A stretch of 64,000 nucleotides of DNA from contig CANTUR010000039.1 of assembly GCA_947683625.1 (NCBI GenBank), positions 3,472,001-3,536,000 on the forward strand, written 5' to 3'. The stretch comes from Mallotus nudiflorus (taxonomy: Eukaryota; Streptophyta; Magnoliopsida; Malpighiales; Euphorbiaceae). Positions within the stretch are counted from its first letter, which is position 1. Each line of letters opens with the position of its first letter. A model generated the notes under the pieces. It was not told the origin of the DNA and ran no database searches. It worked only from the letters and a program-made list of their open reading frames with translations. Position numbers and translations under genes: made by a program. Positions 11,169 to 22,166 of this stretch are shown here, one piece after another.

Positions 11169-11962
11169 CTTTATTCTTTTTTAAGAAAATAAAATTTAAA
11201 AAATATTTTCAAGTTTCAATTTTACTATTTTTGGGATAAATTTAAAAATTAATTTTTAAAATTTTATATAAAATTTTAACTTTTTATGTATCAATTAAAA
11301 ATAATAAGAAAAAAAATGATAGTTTATGAATCAATTTATTATATAAACTAATATTAATAAAAATAAAAATAATAAAGTAAGCACTTTTAGCTACTACTAT
11401 AAATAATAATAAAATTCTAATTTTTTTTTTCATATTTTAGAAAAACTAAATATTTTTTTATATTCTTGACTAATATTTTTAGTATCTCAAAATTGTCTTT
11501 TTTTTTTATCTAATATTTTTTGGTTTGACCTCTAATAAAACCATTTTTAAATAATGTGGTTGAAAGTTCATAAGTACATTTTAAAATGGTTAAAATTTAA
11601 GAATTTTTAGTGAAAAATTAAAAACCTATGAAAAATATTTAGAATTTAATTTTTGAATTTATATTAGGAGTGATAAAATTAGAATTTAAAAACATTTTCT
11701 AACATTTTATTTTTTTTTTCTTATTGAAAAATGAGGATAAAAATTTTAGTAAGTGTCAAATTTATTTTAAAAGTAATTTTTAAAAATACAATTAGGTCCT
11801 TCAAATAAAATTGGATAAAACTGAAATAATTCATAAAGTTGAAAAAACAAATTGAAATAACTTTTAAAGTAGTATTCAATTGGCTCAAAGTTCATAAACT
11901 AAAAGAGTTGATGATTTTCCCATATGTAAATCAATAAAAAAGGTAGGTTTTGCTCACCCCTA

Positions 11963-13619
11963 TTCACAACAACTTGCGCGCACATATGCTTTACACATTT
12001 GAAGGTTTATTTCCTCAGAGTTTAGCACATTTTCTTGCTATAATTTAATTAAAATCAAGGCTCTTAAAACAACAATAGTTTGCATGTAAGAAATGGACAT
12101 TATCAAGACTAATTTTTCACATATACAATATTTGATCAGAACTAAATTTTCACATGTTTCACCAAGAAACAGGAAAAGTTAAGAGCTTAGCAAGAGAAGA
12201 AGATCACAGCTCAAATAACAAACATATATAGCCAAGAATTAGACAGTATCATGCATTAAAAGTTTAGAGCTTTTACAAGGTATCCTCGAGAATATTATAG
12301 ATAACTGAAAAGCGCCAAAAGAGTAGATATTCACTCGCCAATTTCTAGCAAAGATCCAACTCTCAATGCCTCCTTAATCACCTTCTAATAACTCATATGA
12401 TTCCCTATGGAAACAAGATCAAAGTTCTATGAACAGTCTCTATCAAACCAAGACTTTTATGAATGCATGCAAATGGTAGCTTAACTAAAAATTTAGCTCA
12501 TTACTGTATCCTAATTTCTTTCCTCCTTCCATCATAAATCCCGCCTTAATTTGCAATTAAACTCTCACTTGAGTTTATTTCTTTCAATTTTATCCTTCCT
12601 TGAACTTGCTTAATTACAATCAAGTCCTTCCTTAATTTCATTCAAGACTTCCACTTTTATTTTTATTCAATTCACCCTTAAATTATTCTTTAATTATTAA
12701 ATAGAAATTCACCCACGAAGATTTGAGGACATAGATGTGACAAATTTTTTCTTAAAATTATATAGTTGGCTATGCAGGTTAAAAAGAATAATTAGAAGAC
12801 TAACTTTCTAAACTAAAAAGTGTTTTGGATAAAAAATATGATAGTGTTTCCTTTTTTTTTTTTTTTTATGAAGTTAAAAATGAAATTAAAATAACTTTTA
12901 TTTTTAAAAAAATTATAACCAATTCAAGAAACAATAACTTTATAACTACTCTTATATATATTGGTCAAAGATTTATGTAATATTTTTTTTGGCCAATAAT
13001 GGTTTATATAATATATTTCTTAAAAGAATAAGTTTTTATATGATATAAGTTGCAGTGAATCCAATATAGTTCAACATGAAAATATTTTTGTTTTAGTGCA
13101 TATTAGTTATTTTAAAATTGGCACATTTAAAATAAAAAGTGTTTATATATCTTTTTTAAGAAGAAAATTTGAAAATAATTCTATTGTTTTTATATGAAAC
13201 AATTAGATTTTAACTCCATTTGTATTATATTTTAAAATTACTCTTTATTTTTTTATAGTGTTTATACTATAATACTAAACCAATATACTTAGTATATAGA
13301 TTCATATGCTAATATACATTATAAATTATATTTTTTCTAAACCTCATAAATAAATGGATTGATCAATTAATTGAATTAATATTTAATTATATATAATACA
13401 AAATATTGTTTACATCATTTAAAAATATTAATAATTTTTTTAATAATTAGCTTGTTGATTATTAATTATTAGTAATATTCTTTAATATTGAAGAACCAAA
13501 ATTTTTGTAATTAAAAAAAGTATTAGGTATACAAAATATGAATTTATAATACTAAGTAAACATAAATATTTTTTTAACATGATTTTTTAAGATTGTTTGT
13601 GCCATATTTGAATTTTTTT
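11963..13619. other. A+T-rich spacer
   Basis: No gene can be supported. 11963-12720 is ordinary-looking spacer without long open frames. 12730-13619 is extremely A+T-rich with homopolymer runs (for example 12851-12868) and only short open frames. Confidence 0.6.
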
Positions 13620-14309
13620 TGTTGAGATATATTAAGGCCATTAAATTAATAGCCCAGTTTGATTTAATTAAAATTTTGAAGTCCAAAATAAATGAAAACC
13701 CCAGCCATACAACTTAATGACTAAGACAAAAGAAGATTCTAGAACATGGGATGAACTACAGCTTGGTGACAAAGTAAGAAAATTCTAGAAGTAGTAGATG
13801 ACTTGGGGAAAAAGAGCGTCACTAGAGTTATAAAGATTTACATGAATTTATTTCCCCAGGAAAGGTAGAAACTCTTAACCTAGAGAATTAATTGGGGAAA
13901 AGTAGCCTACAAGGAAATATGTCTATAAAAGCGAGGAGCATAGACATCAGTCCACAATCATCAACACAACTCAATCAATAATCATCATTAGCTTAGCAAA
14001 TTTTATTCAGACATTCTTTAGCAGCTTTTTTAATTTATAGCAAATACTTTCTTGTTAATTCCTAACCAAATTGTCTTTTAGCTTGTACTAATTTTCAGTC
14101 AATACAATTTCCTTCTACTGTTCAAAAACTCAAATCATCATCAAATATTTATTTCATCTGCTTGAAATCCAAAAAAATTATGGTAAAGGAATCTAGGAAT
14201 CCCCAATCAGTTTGAAGAAGTCAGGTTTTATTTTAAGGAATTTCTGCTCTAGCATGCTCACAAAAAATCTTTTGGCATGCATTTAAAAACCCACAAATTG
14301 GAGAAATAA
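13620..14309 (+). repeat. Element E left LTR
   Basis: Similar along its length to 20176-20882. Shared landmarks: TGTTGAGATATATTA start, 'gcgtcactagagttataaag', a TATA box, 'ttcagacattctttagca', and 'cagtttgaagaagtcaggtt'. Similarity fades after 'gagaaataa' (14309). Confidence 0.75.
13923..13930 (+). promoter_or_regulatory. TATA box of element E left LTR
   Basis: CTATAAAA, conserved as TTATAAAA at 20478-20485 in the right LTR, about 300 bp into the repeat, the expected place for the U3/R boundary. Confidence 0.55.
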
Positions 14310-14314
14310 TTTTT

Positions 14315-14817
14315 GACAAGTTCAGTGGGACCTATTTCAACAAGATGAACATATTTGAAGAAAAAATATATTCAAAGTTGGTTATTGGACCAACAATTCA
14401 CCTGTAAAAATAGGTGGTTTATGGAAATAAATTAATGAAAACTTAATGCCTCAAGATCACTTTTGGACTGAGGCACCTATTGGCTATTTTGGCAAATTTG
14501 AAGACTATCAATACCACTGTTATTAGTGCTCTCACAGAAGAAATGAAGAAAATACAACACATAAAGAATTCTTTGTAGGACTCTTTGTAGAAATTAGAAA
14601 ATGATATGTAAAAAATTATGCAAGGGATAAATATTTCATTTTCCAGAATGAATGAAAAACCTTATAAACCAAAAGGTAAAAATTTTGCATCAAAAGTGGA
14701 TATTCAACATCAAAAGCAAGAAAAAAGCAATATTTCTTATGAGAAAGAATTAATTCCCCAGGGCTACATGCCAAAGCCCCAGGCTCAGATGCCTTTTCGC
14801 TAAGTGTATGTGCTACT
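14315..14817 (+). pseudogene. Element E internal coding scrap 1
   Basis: Plus-strand frames hold short open stretches separated by stops, including LMPQDHFWTEAPIGYFGKFEDY (14445-14510; shown in part) and a 61-codon stretch from 14618, lysine- and glutamine-rich. The style recalls gag-like sequence, but I do not recognise a domain. The stretch is cut at 14818 by the next insertion and seems to resume after 15885. Confidence 0.3.
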
Positions 14818-15885
14818 TAGGGGTGGAGCCAGAAAAAATTTGAGGGGGGCAAACTTTACTTCATCTTAGTACACTATAAATGTTTCATTTAAAATAAATG
14901 TACTAACAGAATAATATCTCAAATATACTAACAATAATTTAAATAAAAAAGCATAATATATAAAAATTAACATAAAAAATAATCAAAATCAAAATGGATA
15001 ATCAAAATCATGAGAAAAAAACATCAAATTTAGTTTTCTTCAATAAAAAATTTTATTTTGAGAAATTTATCCATAATTACGTCTATAATCAAAATCCAAT
15101 AAAAAATAATTAATTATCACAACATAAAAAAATATATTATAAATTTAGTTTTTGGCATAATATAACTACTGAGCAAATTAAAGGAAAAAATATACATTAA
15201 GATTGAGCAAACCATGTATATGCAATAAAACAAAAAATTAATTGACCATATATATAATTGTTGATTAGTTGAATGCTATACTATATTATTAACCTTATCA
15301 AATTGCATAGTTCATAATAATTCATGATCAAATTAAAGAAAAAAAATATACAAAATGAAAGAGGTGAGGTGTAGATGGCAGATTCGGGAGAAAGAAGAAA
15401 AATAGGAGGTGAGGTGAGGTGTAGGTGGCAGATTTGGTGGAAAGAAGAAAAAATAGGAGGTGAGCTGTGGTGTTAGAGAAGCCAAGCCAAAAAGTTTATT
15501 TTACTATAGTGAAAACAAAAAATGAGAAAAAGTTTTATTATTGGGTGTTTTAAAAGAATTATAATAATGGACTATCAGATTCACTAAGAATCTACAAAAA
15601 ATTTTATATATTATATTGTTTTGAGAATATATATATATATATATATTAAAAAATTTTTTGGGACAATATATATTATTGAAAAAAAAGAAAAAAAATATAC
15701 AAAGAGAAAGAGGTGAATTGTAGTGTTAGAGAAACCAAGCCAAAAGGTTGAATTTTAATATAGTGAAAAGCAAAATAAGAAATTTTTTTTATTATTTAGG
15801 TTAAAATAATTATAATAATAAACTATCAGATTCACTAAGTGTCTACAAATTTTTTTATATATTATATTGTTTTGAGATTATATAA
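14818..15885 (+). mobile_element. Insertion in element E with internal tandem duplication
   Basis: Starts GGGGTGGAGCCAGAAAAA, a sequence that commonly begins a widespread class of plant terminal-inverted-repeat elements, followed by a G run (14844-14850). The matching right terminus is not seen, so the unit appears truncated. Inside, 'gaaaaaaaatatacaaa..gaaagaggtga' occurs at about 15337 and 15685 and opens two direct copies that also share 'ttagagaa.ccaagccaaaa' and 'ctatcagattcactaag'. The first copy carries an extra minisatellite of 'gaggtgtaggtggcagatt' units (15363-15470). Confidence 0.45.
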
Positions 15886-16830
15886 GCAAAGCACTTCCCC
15901 AAGGACAAAAGCAAAGCACAAGGAGTACACATGAGGAACACTTAATTCCTTAAGCTCAGACACTACTTCCCTAAGGCCAAGAACTAAATCCCCAATGACT
16001 AGGACAAAACACAAAAGGTGACATTTTACCTTATGAACAATCAATTTCTCAAAGCCAAACACTAGTTCCTTAAGGTCAAATGAGGCATTCAGCCATTTGC
16101 CTTCTCCTCAATCCCCCAAGGGTGGAAATGAACCTGAATGTAAAAAATGAGACAGTACTTATAGAGGAAAATTCACTTTCCTCAATGGCATTAACTAAAT
16201 ATGTTCATATGGATTCAAGAACACTAGTAGATTTGAAAAAGAAAATCAAAGAAAAGGACGTGGTTTAACCTTCAAAGATGAATCCAAGCAGGTTTAAAAA
16301 TTATTGAAGGTTAATTCCTCATAATAAATTTTTAACACCAAAAAAAAGGCCACATACTCCATTGTCATTCAAAAGCTACCACAAATTTAGGCCAAGGAAG
16401 GATAAAAATCTTGTATCAAAATTCAACAATGAATTTATAGGGCCATAGTCTATTCCACAAAATAAATAGTGGCGTAAGATGGAGCACATGAATTTTTCTT
16501 AACCATTGACTCATACACATAAAAGAAAACTACAGAGACAAAGGGCATTTAAAGAACAGGGGATCCAACCTAATGCTACGGTCAAACTAAGGCCTAAAGC
16601 TACATATGATCTACTTTCTAACAAAGGGAGTCCCTCATGCAACAGGTTGATGAAGATGTCACCAGGTTCCACACTCGGGGGCAAACTTCCCTAAGAGAAA
16701 TAAAAGGGGTCATCCTAGAAAAATCATCAAGAGAGGTGATCAATGCAATAATGGTTTTTCCAATTATTATTGATAACAAAAAAATTCTCTTAATGTCTTC
16801 TTTATGAGAAATCCAATTGAAATATTGAGC
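15886..16830 (+). pseudogene. Element E internal coding scrap 2, gag-like
   Basis: Frames on the plus strand give KNETVLIEENSLSSMALTKY with a following SRTLVDLKKKIKEKD (16150-16260), then LTHTHKRKLQRQRAFKEQG (16506-16565) and VDEDVTRFHTRGQTSLREIK (near 16650-16710). The TQKRR.QR.RA-like block resembles a basic motif found in some plant gypsy gag-pol proteins; THKRKLQRQRA is the form here. No catalytic domain follows. Function cannot be assigned. Confidence 0.35.
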
Positions 16831-19800
16831 TTTAAAAGGTAGGACAAAAGGGATTATTTTGCATATCAAGTGTTGAATATTATCTCCCTGGTAAGCCTAA
16901 AAAGGATGTGAATGGAGGTGGAGTTGAAAAAATGTCCCACTATATGGGAAAATAAAAGCTATATAAATAAAAATAAATAATTGTCCTCTGATGAGGAATT
17001 TGCCACTAGATGGCAATATTTTTCTTTTTAAAGTTCTAAAACTTGGCTTGATAGCCATTATATTAAATAAATAAAGTTTGACTGCAAGTTTTGGTGTGCT
17101 TTTAATTATTATAATCATCTTTGGTGTGTTTATTTAGTGTGTGGAATAAATACTAAGCGGTGATATGTTGACAAAATTTTAGCAACATAACAGCTAAAAA
17201 TTTGATAATTTGGTTTTGCATGGCTGTGTTGTTTGTGTGTGATGTGATCAGTGGTGCAAAAAGTAGAAAAATCTAGTTAATGGAAAATAGACAGGCAAAT
17301 ACAAAGCAAAATAACTAGAGGTTAATAAATTTGTCTTCCTTGTAAAAAGCAAATTAAAGAAATATCAAGACAAGATGTAGATAAATTGCATAATTTCCAA
17401 ATTCCCAAGCAATGGAATAATAAAGCAAGTGGCTAAATAAATAATTAATATGGATAAGAAATGAAGTTGCCTTGGAAATATAATTTGTCATTAGAATAGA
17501 AAATATTTTGGCAATTTACTGCCAAAATAAATAAATTTACCATGTGGTGATATAGAGGAAAACATGAACAAAAATAGTGTGGTTTGAGACATAAGGTGTT
17601 TATGGTTTTCATATGCCATATGTTATTTTAAATATTTTGTCTATGCTATAATGAATGTTGTACCAAGTTTCACCAAGTCATAAATATTGGAACATGCAGA
17701 TTATGCATAAAAAATAAGAAAAGTACTTTTTTCCCTAAGGAAATTGATTTGCAGAAATGGATAAATGTAACCATCTAAAGAAATACTGTATTCGGTTTAA
17801 TAAAAGCCGAATTAAATAAATAAATTCCATAATAGAGGTGGCAAATTTTGCTAAAATAAATATAGAAAAGCGTTTAAAAGAGAAGCATTGATGTGTTTTG
17901 GTCCATTTTTCTAAAGCAAGGAGGACCAATTTTCTAAAGAAGGTATAGGTCAAGAACGAGTTTGATAGGTTAATTTGGTCTAATTGGCTAAAAATAATTT
18001 TGCCTAAAAATTAAATTACAAAAGAAATTCTTGATAAAGTTTTGTAATTTACCTAAGAGCTTTGATTATATTTTAGGCCAAGAGAATCTCATTTTATCTT
18101 GGCTAGATTCTGTTAAAGAAGAAAATTTGAAAAGTAAAAAGGTAAATTTTAATAGAATTTTGTGCAAAGCATTAAATCATGTGAAAGTGCATTTTAAAGT
18201 GCCTAAATGAGAGATAGAGGACTTGGGAAATAAAAAATTATGCTAAATGTTGTATTGAAAGTATGAAATTATGCTAAATAGTTACAAAATTTGGATAGGG
18301 AAATAATGCTCAACTTAAGTTCATGGAAATTTTGCTAGAAATATTTTTAATTTTTGGCAACAAAGCAACATTATAAGCCATAGAATAATGTTTGGAATGG
18401 CTAAGCATGATATAGAGAAATATGGCACCATAAAAAATACATCAAAATCAAAGGGAAATATTTTTTGGCTAAAATTGTCAAAAATAAGGGTAGGAATTAA
18501 TCAAGACAAAATTTGTATTTTTACTATAGAAGCCAAAATTATTCTTACTTTGAAATTCTTGGTTTGCGAAGCCGAGAGTATTTTTGTTCCCTATAACTTT
18601 ATTTTGGCACTTTATGCTAAATAAAAGTTTATTTAAATCAACATGTACATAAAAAACTTGGTGGAAGCTAGAAGTTCTTGTAGATTTCGGTTTGAATTTC
18701 AAATAACTTTTAAAAGAACCAAGTTTAATTTACATTTTCTATCTTGGTTAAGATATGGGAGCATCAAACAAATAATGACCATTGGCAAAAAAAAAACATA
18801 TAGAATAATAATTGGACAAAATTTGGCTAATTAGATTTTTTGGCTAAAAAGGGGAAAACGTGACTATTTGCTCCAAGAATACCCATGAATGATCAAAGGA
18901 AAGTATCAAATTGGTCATAAATAATTCTTTTTAGCAAAACAAGATATGCCCTTTATTCATTGCCAAAATGTGAGCAAAAAATTCCTAATGTTCAAAGCCA
19001 AATGAGCTAAACAAAAAAAAATTGACTAAGAGAAGAACAAGTGTGTAAATGCCAAGATCATTTAACCTAAGTGCCAAGGTTGTTTGAAGCTAAAAATCAT
19101 TTAAATTTAACCTGTTGGCTTAAATAATTAGCATCAAACTTGTGTTCTTTGAGCTAAGTTTGTGTTTGGTCACATCAGAGACATAGAGCTCTAAACAAAA
19201 TTTAGCAACGCTCAAAGAGAAATAAAGTCAAAATTTAATGCATAAAGTTTTGGGTGAAAAAGTCAAATATTTTAAAGCCAAATTTAAATTTTCTTGGAAG
19301 AGAGCTAATGGCAACCAAAATTTTAATATTTTGGTTAAAGTAAATTTAGCTAGCAAAAATGTCTAAGCAAGATAGCATTGATTTGGCCAAACAAGAAAGT
19401 GTAAGTGAGTTATAAGATCAAGAATAGCCAAAGTATATATTGTATGGAGTACATTTGTTATTTTATTTTGGCATAAGTTGCTAAAATATACTCTGAGAAC
19501 CAAAATTTAAAGATAGCTAATGGTGAACCAAGAATTTTAATTTTGGTTAAAGTTAAAAGTGGCCATTTACTTTAAGTTCATGAAAAAAATTATTAAATGG
19601 CTAGAATTTTATGTGTAACCTGAATTATGACCTGACTCAAAATATTTTGAGAGCTTAACATGAAAAGGATTTTTTGTGGAGATCTGTGATAGAGATAAAG
19701 GGCAAGGGCCAATAAGCCTGAGGTTCTTAGAGCAATGCATAAAATTCTTAGAGCGTAACTTGAAATACCATGCATAAAATTTTTAGCCAGAATAAAAATA

Positions 19801-20175
19801 ATCCAAAGACATCAAATGCTAATCGAGATTCTTGGAGCAATTTTAATTAAAGTGTTCATTTTTTGGCTAAATTAGATTTAATCATTAAATCTACAAATAT
19901 TGTCACGAAATATTGCATTTTCCAAGCAAAAAATGTAAAATTTCACTTTCAATATATTTACAAAATTCAACAAGCTTAAGGCATGGACACAAATCCTGTC
20001 ATCTCCAAATTAATTCCCAAGAAAAAGATGGAAAAACCCATTTAAAATGAAAGCAAAAATGCCTCTTTTTAATCTTTGGAAATAAATTTTAAGGTTGGAT
20101 TTGCTTTGGGAGTTGATTGAAATTATTGGAATAGCTTGCAAAAGTTGAATTGGAGAAATAATCTTGTCCATTTTT
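16831..20175. other. Element E long A-rich non-coding interior
   Basis: About 3.3 kb with no supportable gene; open frames are short and on both strands. The words 'ttggctaaa' and 'gccaaaatt' recur many times (for example near 17985, 18467, 18840, 19860), giving a weakly repetitive texture. Confidence 0.5.
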
Positions 20176-20882
20176 TGTTGAGATATATTAAGACCATTAA
20201 ATTAATGGCCCAATTTGATTTAATTAAAATTTTAAAGCTCAAAATAAATGAAAAGCCTAGCCATATAGCCTAATGACTAAGATAGAAGAAGATTTTGGAA
20301 GATAAGACTGACTACAATTTGGTGAAAAAGTAAGAAAATTTCAAAAGCAACAAGTGACTTAAGGAAAAAGAGTGTCACTGGAGTTATAAAGATTTATGTG
20401 AATTTATTTCCCCAGGAATAGTAAAAACTATTGACTAAAGAATTAATTAGGGAAAAGTAGCTTGCAAGGAAATATGTTTATAAAAGCAAAGAGGAGTAGA
20501 GACATCAATCCACAATCATCAACACACCAATTGTCAACACAACTCAATCAACAATCATCATCAGCTTAGCAAATTTTATTCAGACATTCTTTAGCAACTT
20601 TTTTAATTTACATCAAATACTTTCTTATTAATTTCAAAGCAAACTGTCTTTTAGCTTATACTAATTTTGAGTTAATATAATTTCCTTTTACTATTCAAAA
20701 ACTCAAATCATCATCAAATATTTATTTCATCTACTTGAAATCCAAAAAACTTGTGGTAAAGGAGTTTGGGAATCCACAATCAGTTTGAAGAAGTCAGGTT
20801 TTATTTTGAAGAATTTCTCATTTGGCACACTTGGAAACATTATTTTGGTACGCACTTAAGAACCCAAAAATTAGAGAAATAA
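20176..20882 (+). repeat. Element E right LTR
   Basis: Direct repeat of 13620-14309 with a 15-bp insertion near 20520 ('accaattgtcaacac', itself a local duplication) and many substitutions. Similarity ends after 'gagaaataa' (20882). Confidence 0.75.
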
Positions 20883-21054
20883 AGATAAAAGAGAAAAATC
20901 ATGTAAAATTATAAAGTGCTTAATATAAAAAGTCATAATTGTGGAATGCTTTTCACACGAAACATATAAAATTGGTATTAAAAACATAAGTTGGTAGAAA
21001 TAAAATATAATAGTATTTAACTAGATACAAAAATAATAAAGATGGGTACTTTGG

Positions 21055-22050
21055 GATTCCACATTGGTTATGGAGAGTGTGTGTTTAGATTATATGGGTT
21101 AACACTAGGGCTATGCATCAGGGGGGGGGCGGTTGAGCAAGTTTGGGTTTAAGTTTTTTTCAAAAGTTGAAACCGAACCGAACTGAGGCTTTTTAGTCAT
21201 ATACCCATCAGTTTTTGAATAATTGATTATATACTAAATACAATAAATGAAAAAATAACAAAAAAGTATGTAGTAGCAAAATGGTTAAAGCACATGCCTC
21301 TTCTCCTTATAAACTTAGGTTCAACCCTTGACAATAATTTTTTAAGGTTTTTATCACTTTTTTATCAAATAAAAAGAAAAAAATTAAAGTTTACATCAAT
21401 AGGGACCCTTTGACCTTTACAAGTAAGTTTATCACCTTCATCTTGTTGCTAAACCAATTATATTACTATATTTTAGGGTAAAAAATATAGTTAATATAAT
21501 AAAATTTGATTCTTTGGTTGGGCTCGAGTTCCGAATGAAATTTACAAAAAAAATCCAAAATTAAAACCAAACTAATGCGAGTCTATTTAGTTATAGGTCA
21601 ATTCATTGGGCTGAATCAAGTTTGCATAGCCTTAGTTAGCATGCCTTTACAAAATTATTATAGTTTTGTGAAGGAGTGTGTCATGTCCTTGATCATATAT
21701 GTGTTATGTATAATTAAAAAAATGCATTTGTAGTGTGTGCGGTGTGGTGTCTCCTATTCATGGGAACCGAGGAGTGGGCTGGTCCTTTAGGATCCCATAT
21801 TGGTTATGGAGTGTGCATGTTTGAGTTATATAGGTTAGCACACATTTACAAAATTGCCATGGTTTTGTGAAGGAGTGTGTAATGTCCTTGACCAAATGTG
21901 TATTGTGTGTGTTTTGTAAAATTTTAAAAAATACATTTGTAATGTGTGTGGTATGGTGTCTCTCATTCATGGGAACCAGGGAGTGGGCTGGTCCTTCCGG
22001 ATCCCATATTGGTTGTAGAGTGTGTGTTTGTGTTACATGGGTGTGAGCGG
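21055..22050 (+). repeat. ~209-bp tandem repeat, about 2.3 copies plus a MITE
   Basis: 'gatcccatattggtta' marks unit starts at 21791 and 22000 (209 bp apart); a diverged start 'gattccacattggtta' is at 21055. The first unit is lengthened by the MITE at 21106-21634; without it and one target copy it is about 199 bp. Each unit carries 'gttttgtgaaggagtgtgt' and 'gggaacc..ggagtgggctgg'. The third unit is cut short near 22050. Confidence 0.85.
21106..21634 (+). mobile_element. hAT-like MITE, 529 bp, with 8-bp target duplication
   Basis: Terminal inverted repeats TAGGGCTATGCA (21106) and TAAGGCTATGCA (minus strand from 21634). Flanking 8-mers are gttaacac (21098-21105) and gttagcat (21635-21642). 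The next tandem repeat unit preserves the empty site (ggttagcacacattta near 21833), which fixes the boundaries. Near 21270-21335 a tRNA-like pair of blocks occurs: tagcaaaatgg (A-box-like) and aggttcaaccc (B-box-like). A run of nine or more G lies at 21121. Confidence 0.8.
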
Positions 22051-22156
22051 TGGCGGTGGGGTTAAACTCACACCCAAGTGTTTGGTGACTAGAGCACTAT
22101 GTGAGCTCATGGCTAACTAGGAAATATAAAATGGACTTATGGCCCAAAATGGAGAT

Positions 22157-22166
22157 GGAGTCGCCA
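22157..22166 (-). other. tRNA-Arg-type primer-binding site, minus strand
   Basis: The minus strand reads TGGCGACTCC, complementary to the 3' end of plant tRNA-Arg (…GGAGTCG plus CCA), the primer reported for Ogre/Tat elements. The equivalent sites in B and C read TGGTGACTCC. It follows the downstream end of the LTR-like block 22167-23973. Confidence 0.5.

Larger units (their letters stand above)
3856..11170 (-). mobile_element. LINE-B: L1-type LINE with ORF1, ORF2 and RNase H, nearly full length
   Basis: On the minus strand this unit has, in order, an ORF1 with a DUF4283-like domain (from 11116), an ORF2 with endonuclease, reverse transcriptase, zf-RVT and a C-terminal RNase H (8053 to about 4090), a 3' untranslated stretch, and an A-rich tail that appears as a T run at 3856-3866 on the plus strand. 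A (ATA)n tract lies at the presumed 5' end. Discounting insertion D the element would be about 5.7 kb, normal for plant L1s. Numerous stops and a lost ORF2 start make it inactive. No clear target duplication was found at the two ends. Confidence 0.85.
3348..11962. repeat. Inverted-repeat (foldback) arms flanking LINE-B
   Basis: The left end TAGGGGTGTACA (3348) faces TAGGGGTGAGCA read on the minus strand from 11962. Inside, 3664-3820 and the reverse complement of about 11925-11770 are similar over roughly 150 bp (shared blocks such as CAACTTTAT, CAATTTTATTT and TTTTTAAAAATTACTTTT). The simplest reading is a foldback or hAT-like element of about 1.3 kb that LINE-B later entered. The flanking 8-mers (tttaaagt and ttcacaac) do not match, so no target duplication supports the boundary. 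Confidence 0.4.
13620..20882 (+). mobile_element. Element E: large LTR-retrotransposon derivative (LARD-like)
   Basis: Two direct repeats of about 0.7 kb (13620-14309 and 20176-20882) begin with the same TGTTGAGATATATTA and flank about 5.9 kb. The internal part has only scattered coding scraps and a long A-rich non-coding tract, as in non-autonomous large retrotransposon derivatives. A second insertion (14818-15885) lies near its 5' side. I could not find a convincing primer-binding site or polypurine tract, so the exact LTR ends and the superfamily remain open; a highly decayed autonomous element is the alternative. The repeats differ at many positions, so the insertion is old. Confidence 0.6.

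Noticed and set aside
3340..11970. 8-bp target duplication for the TAGGGGTG foldback
   Set aside because: tttaaagt and ttcacaac share only about half their bases; no duplication can be claimed.
13270..13560. Possible origin or matrix-attachment region because of extreme A+T content
   Set aside because: Base composition alone is no evidence and no specific motif set was found.
16986..17010. CTGATGAG, the hammerhead-ribozyme core start
   Set aside because: No stem II followed by GAAAC and no matching third stem nearby; one 8-mer is expected by chance.
21260..21340. A functional nuclear tRNA gene inside the MITE
   Set aside because: A- and B-box-like blocks are present but no cloverleaf with acceptor and anticodon stems can be drawn.
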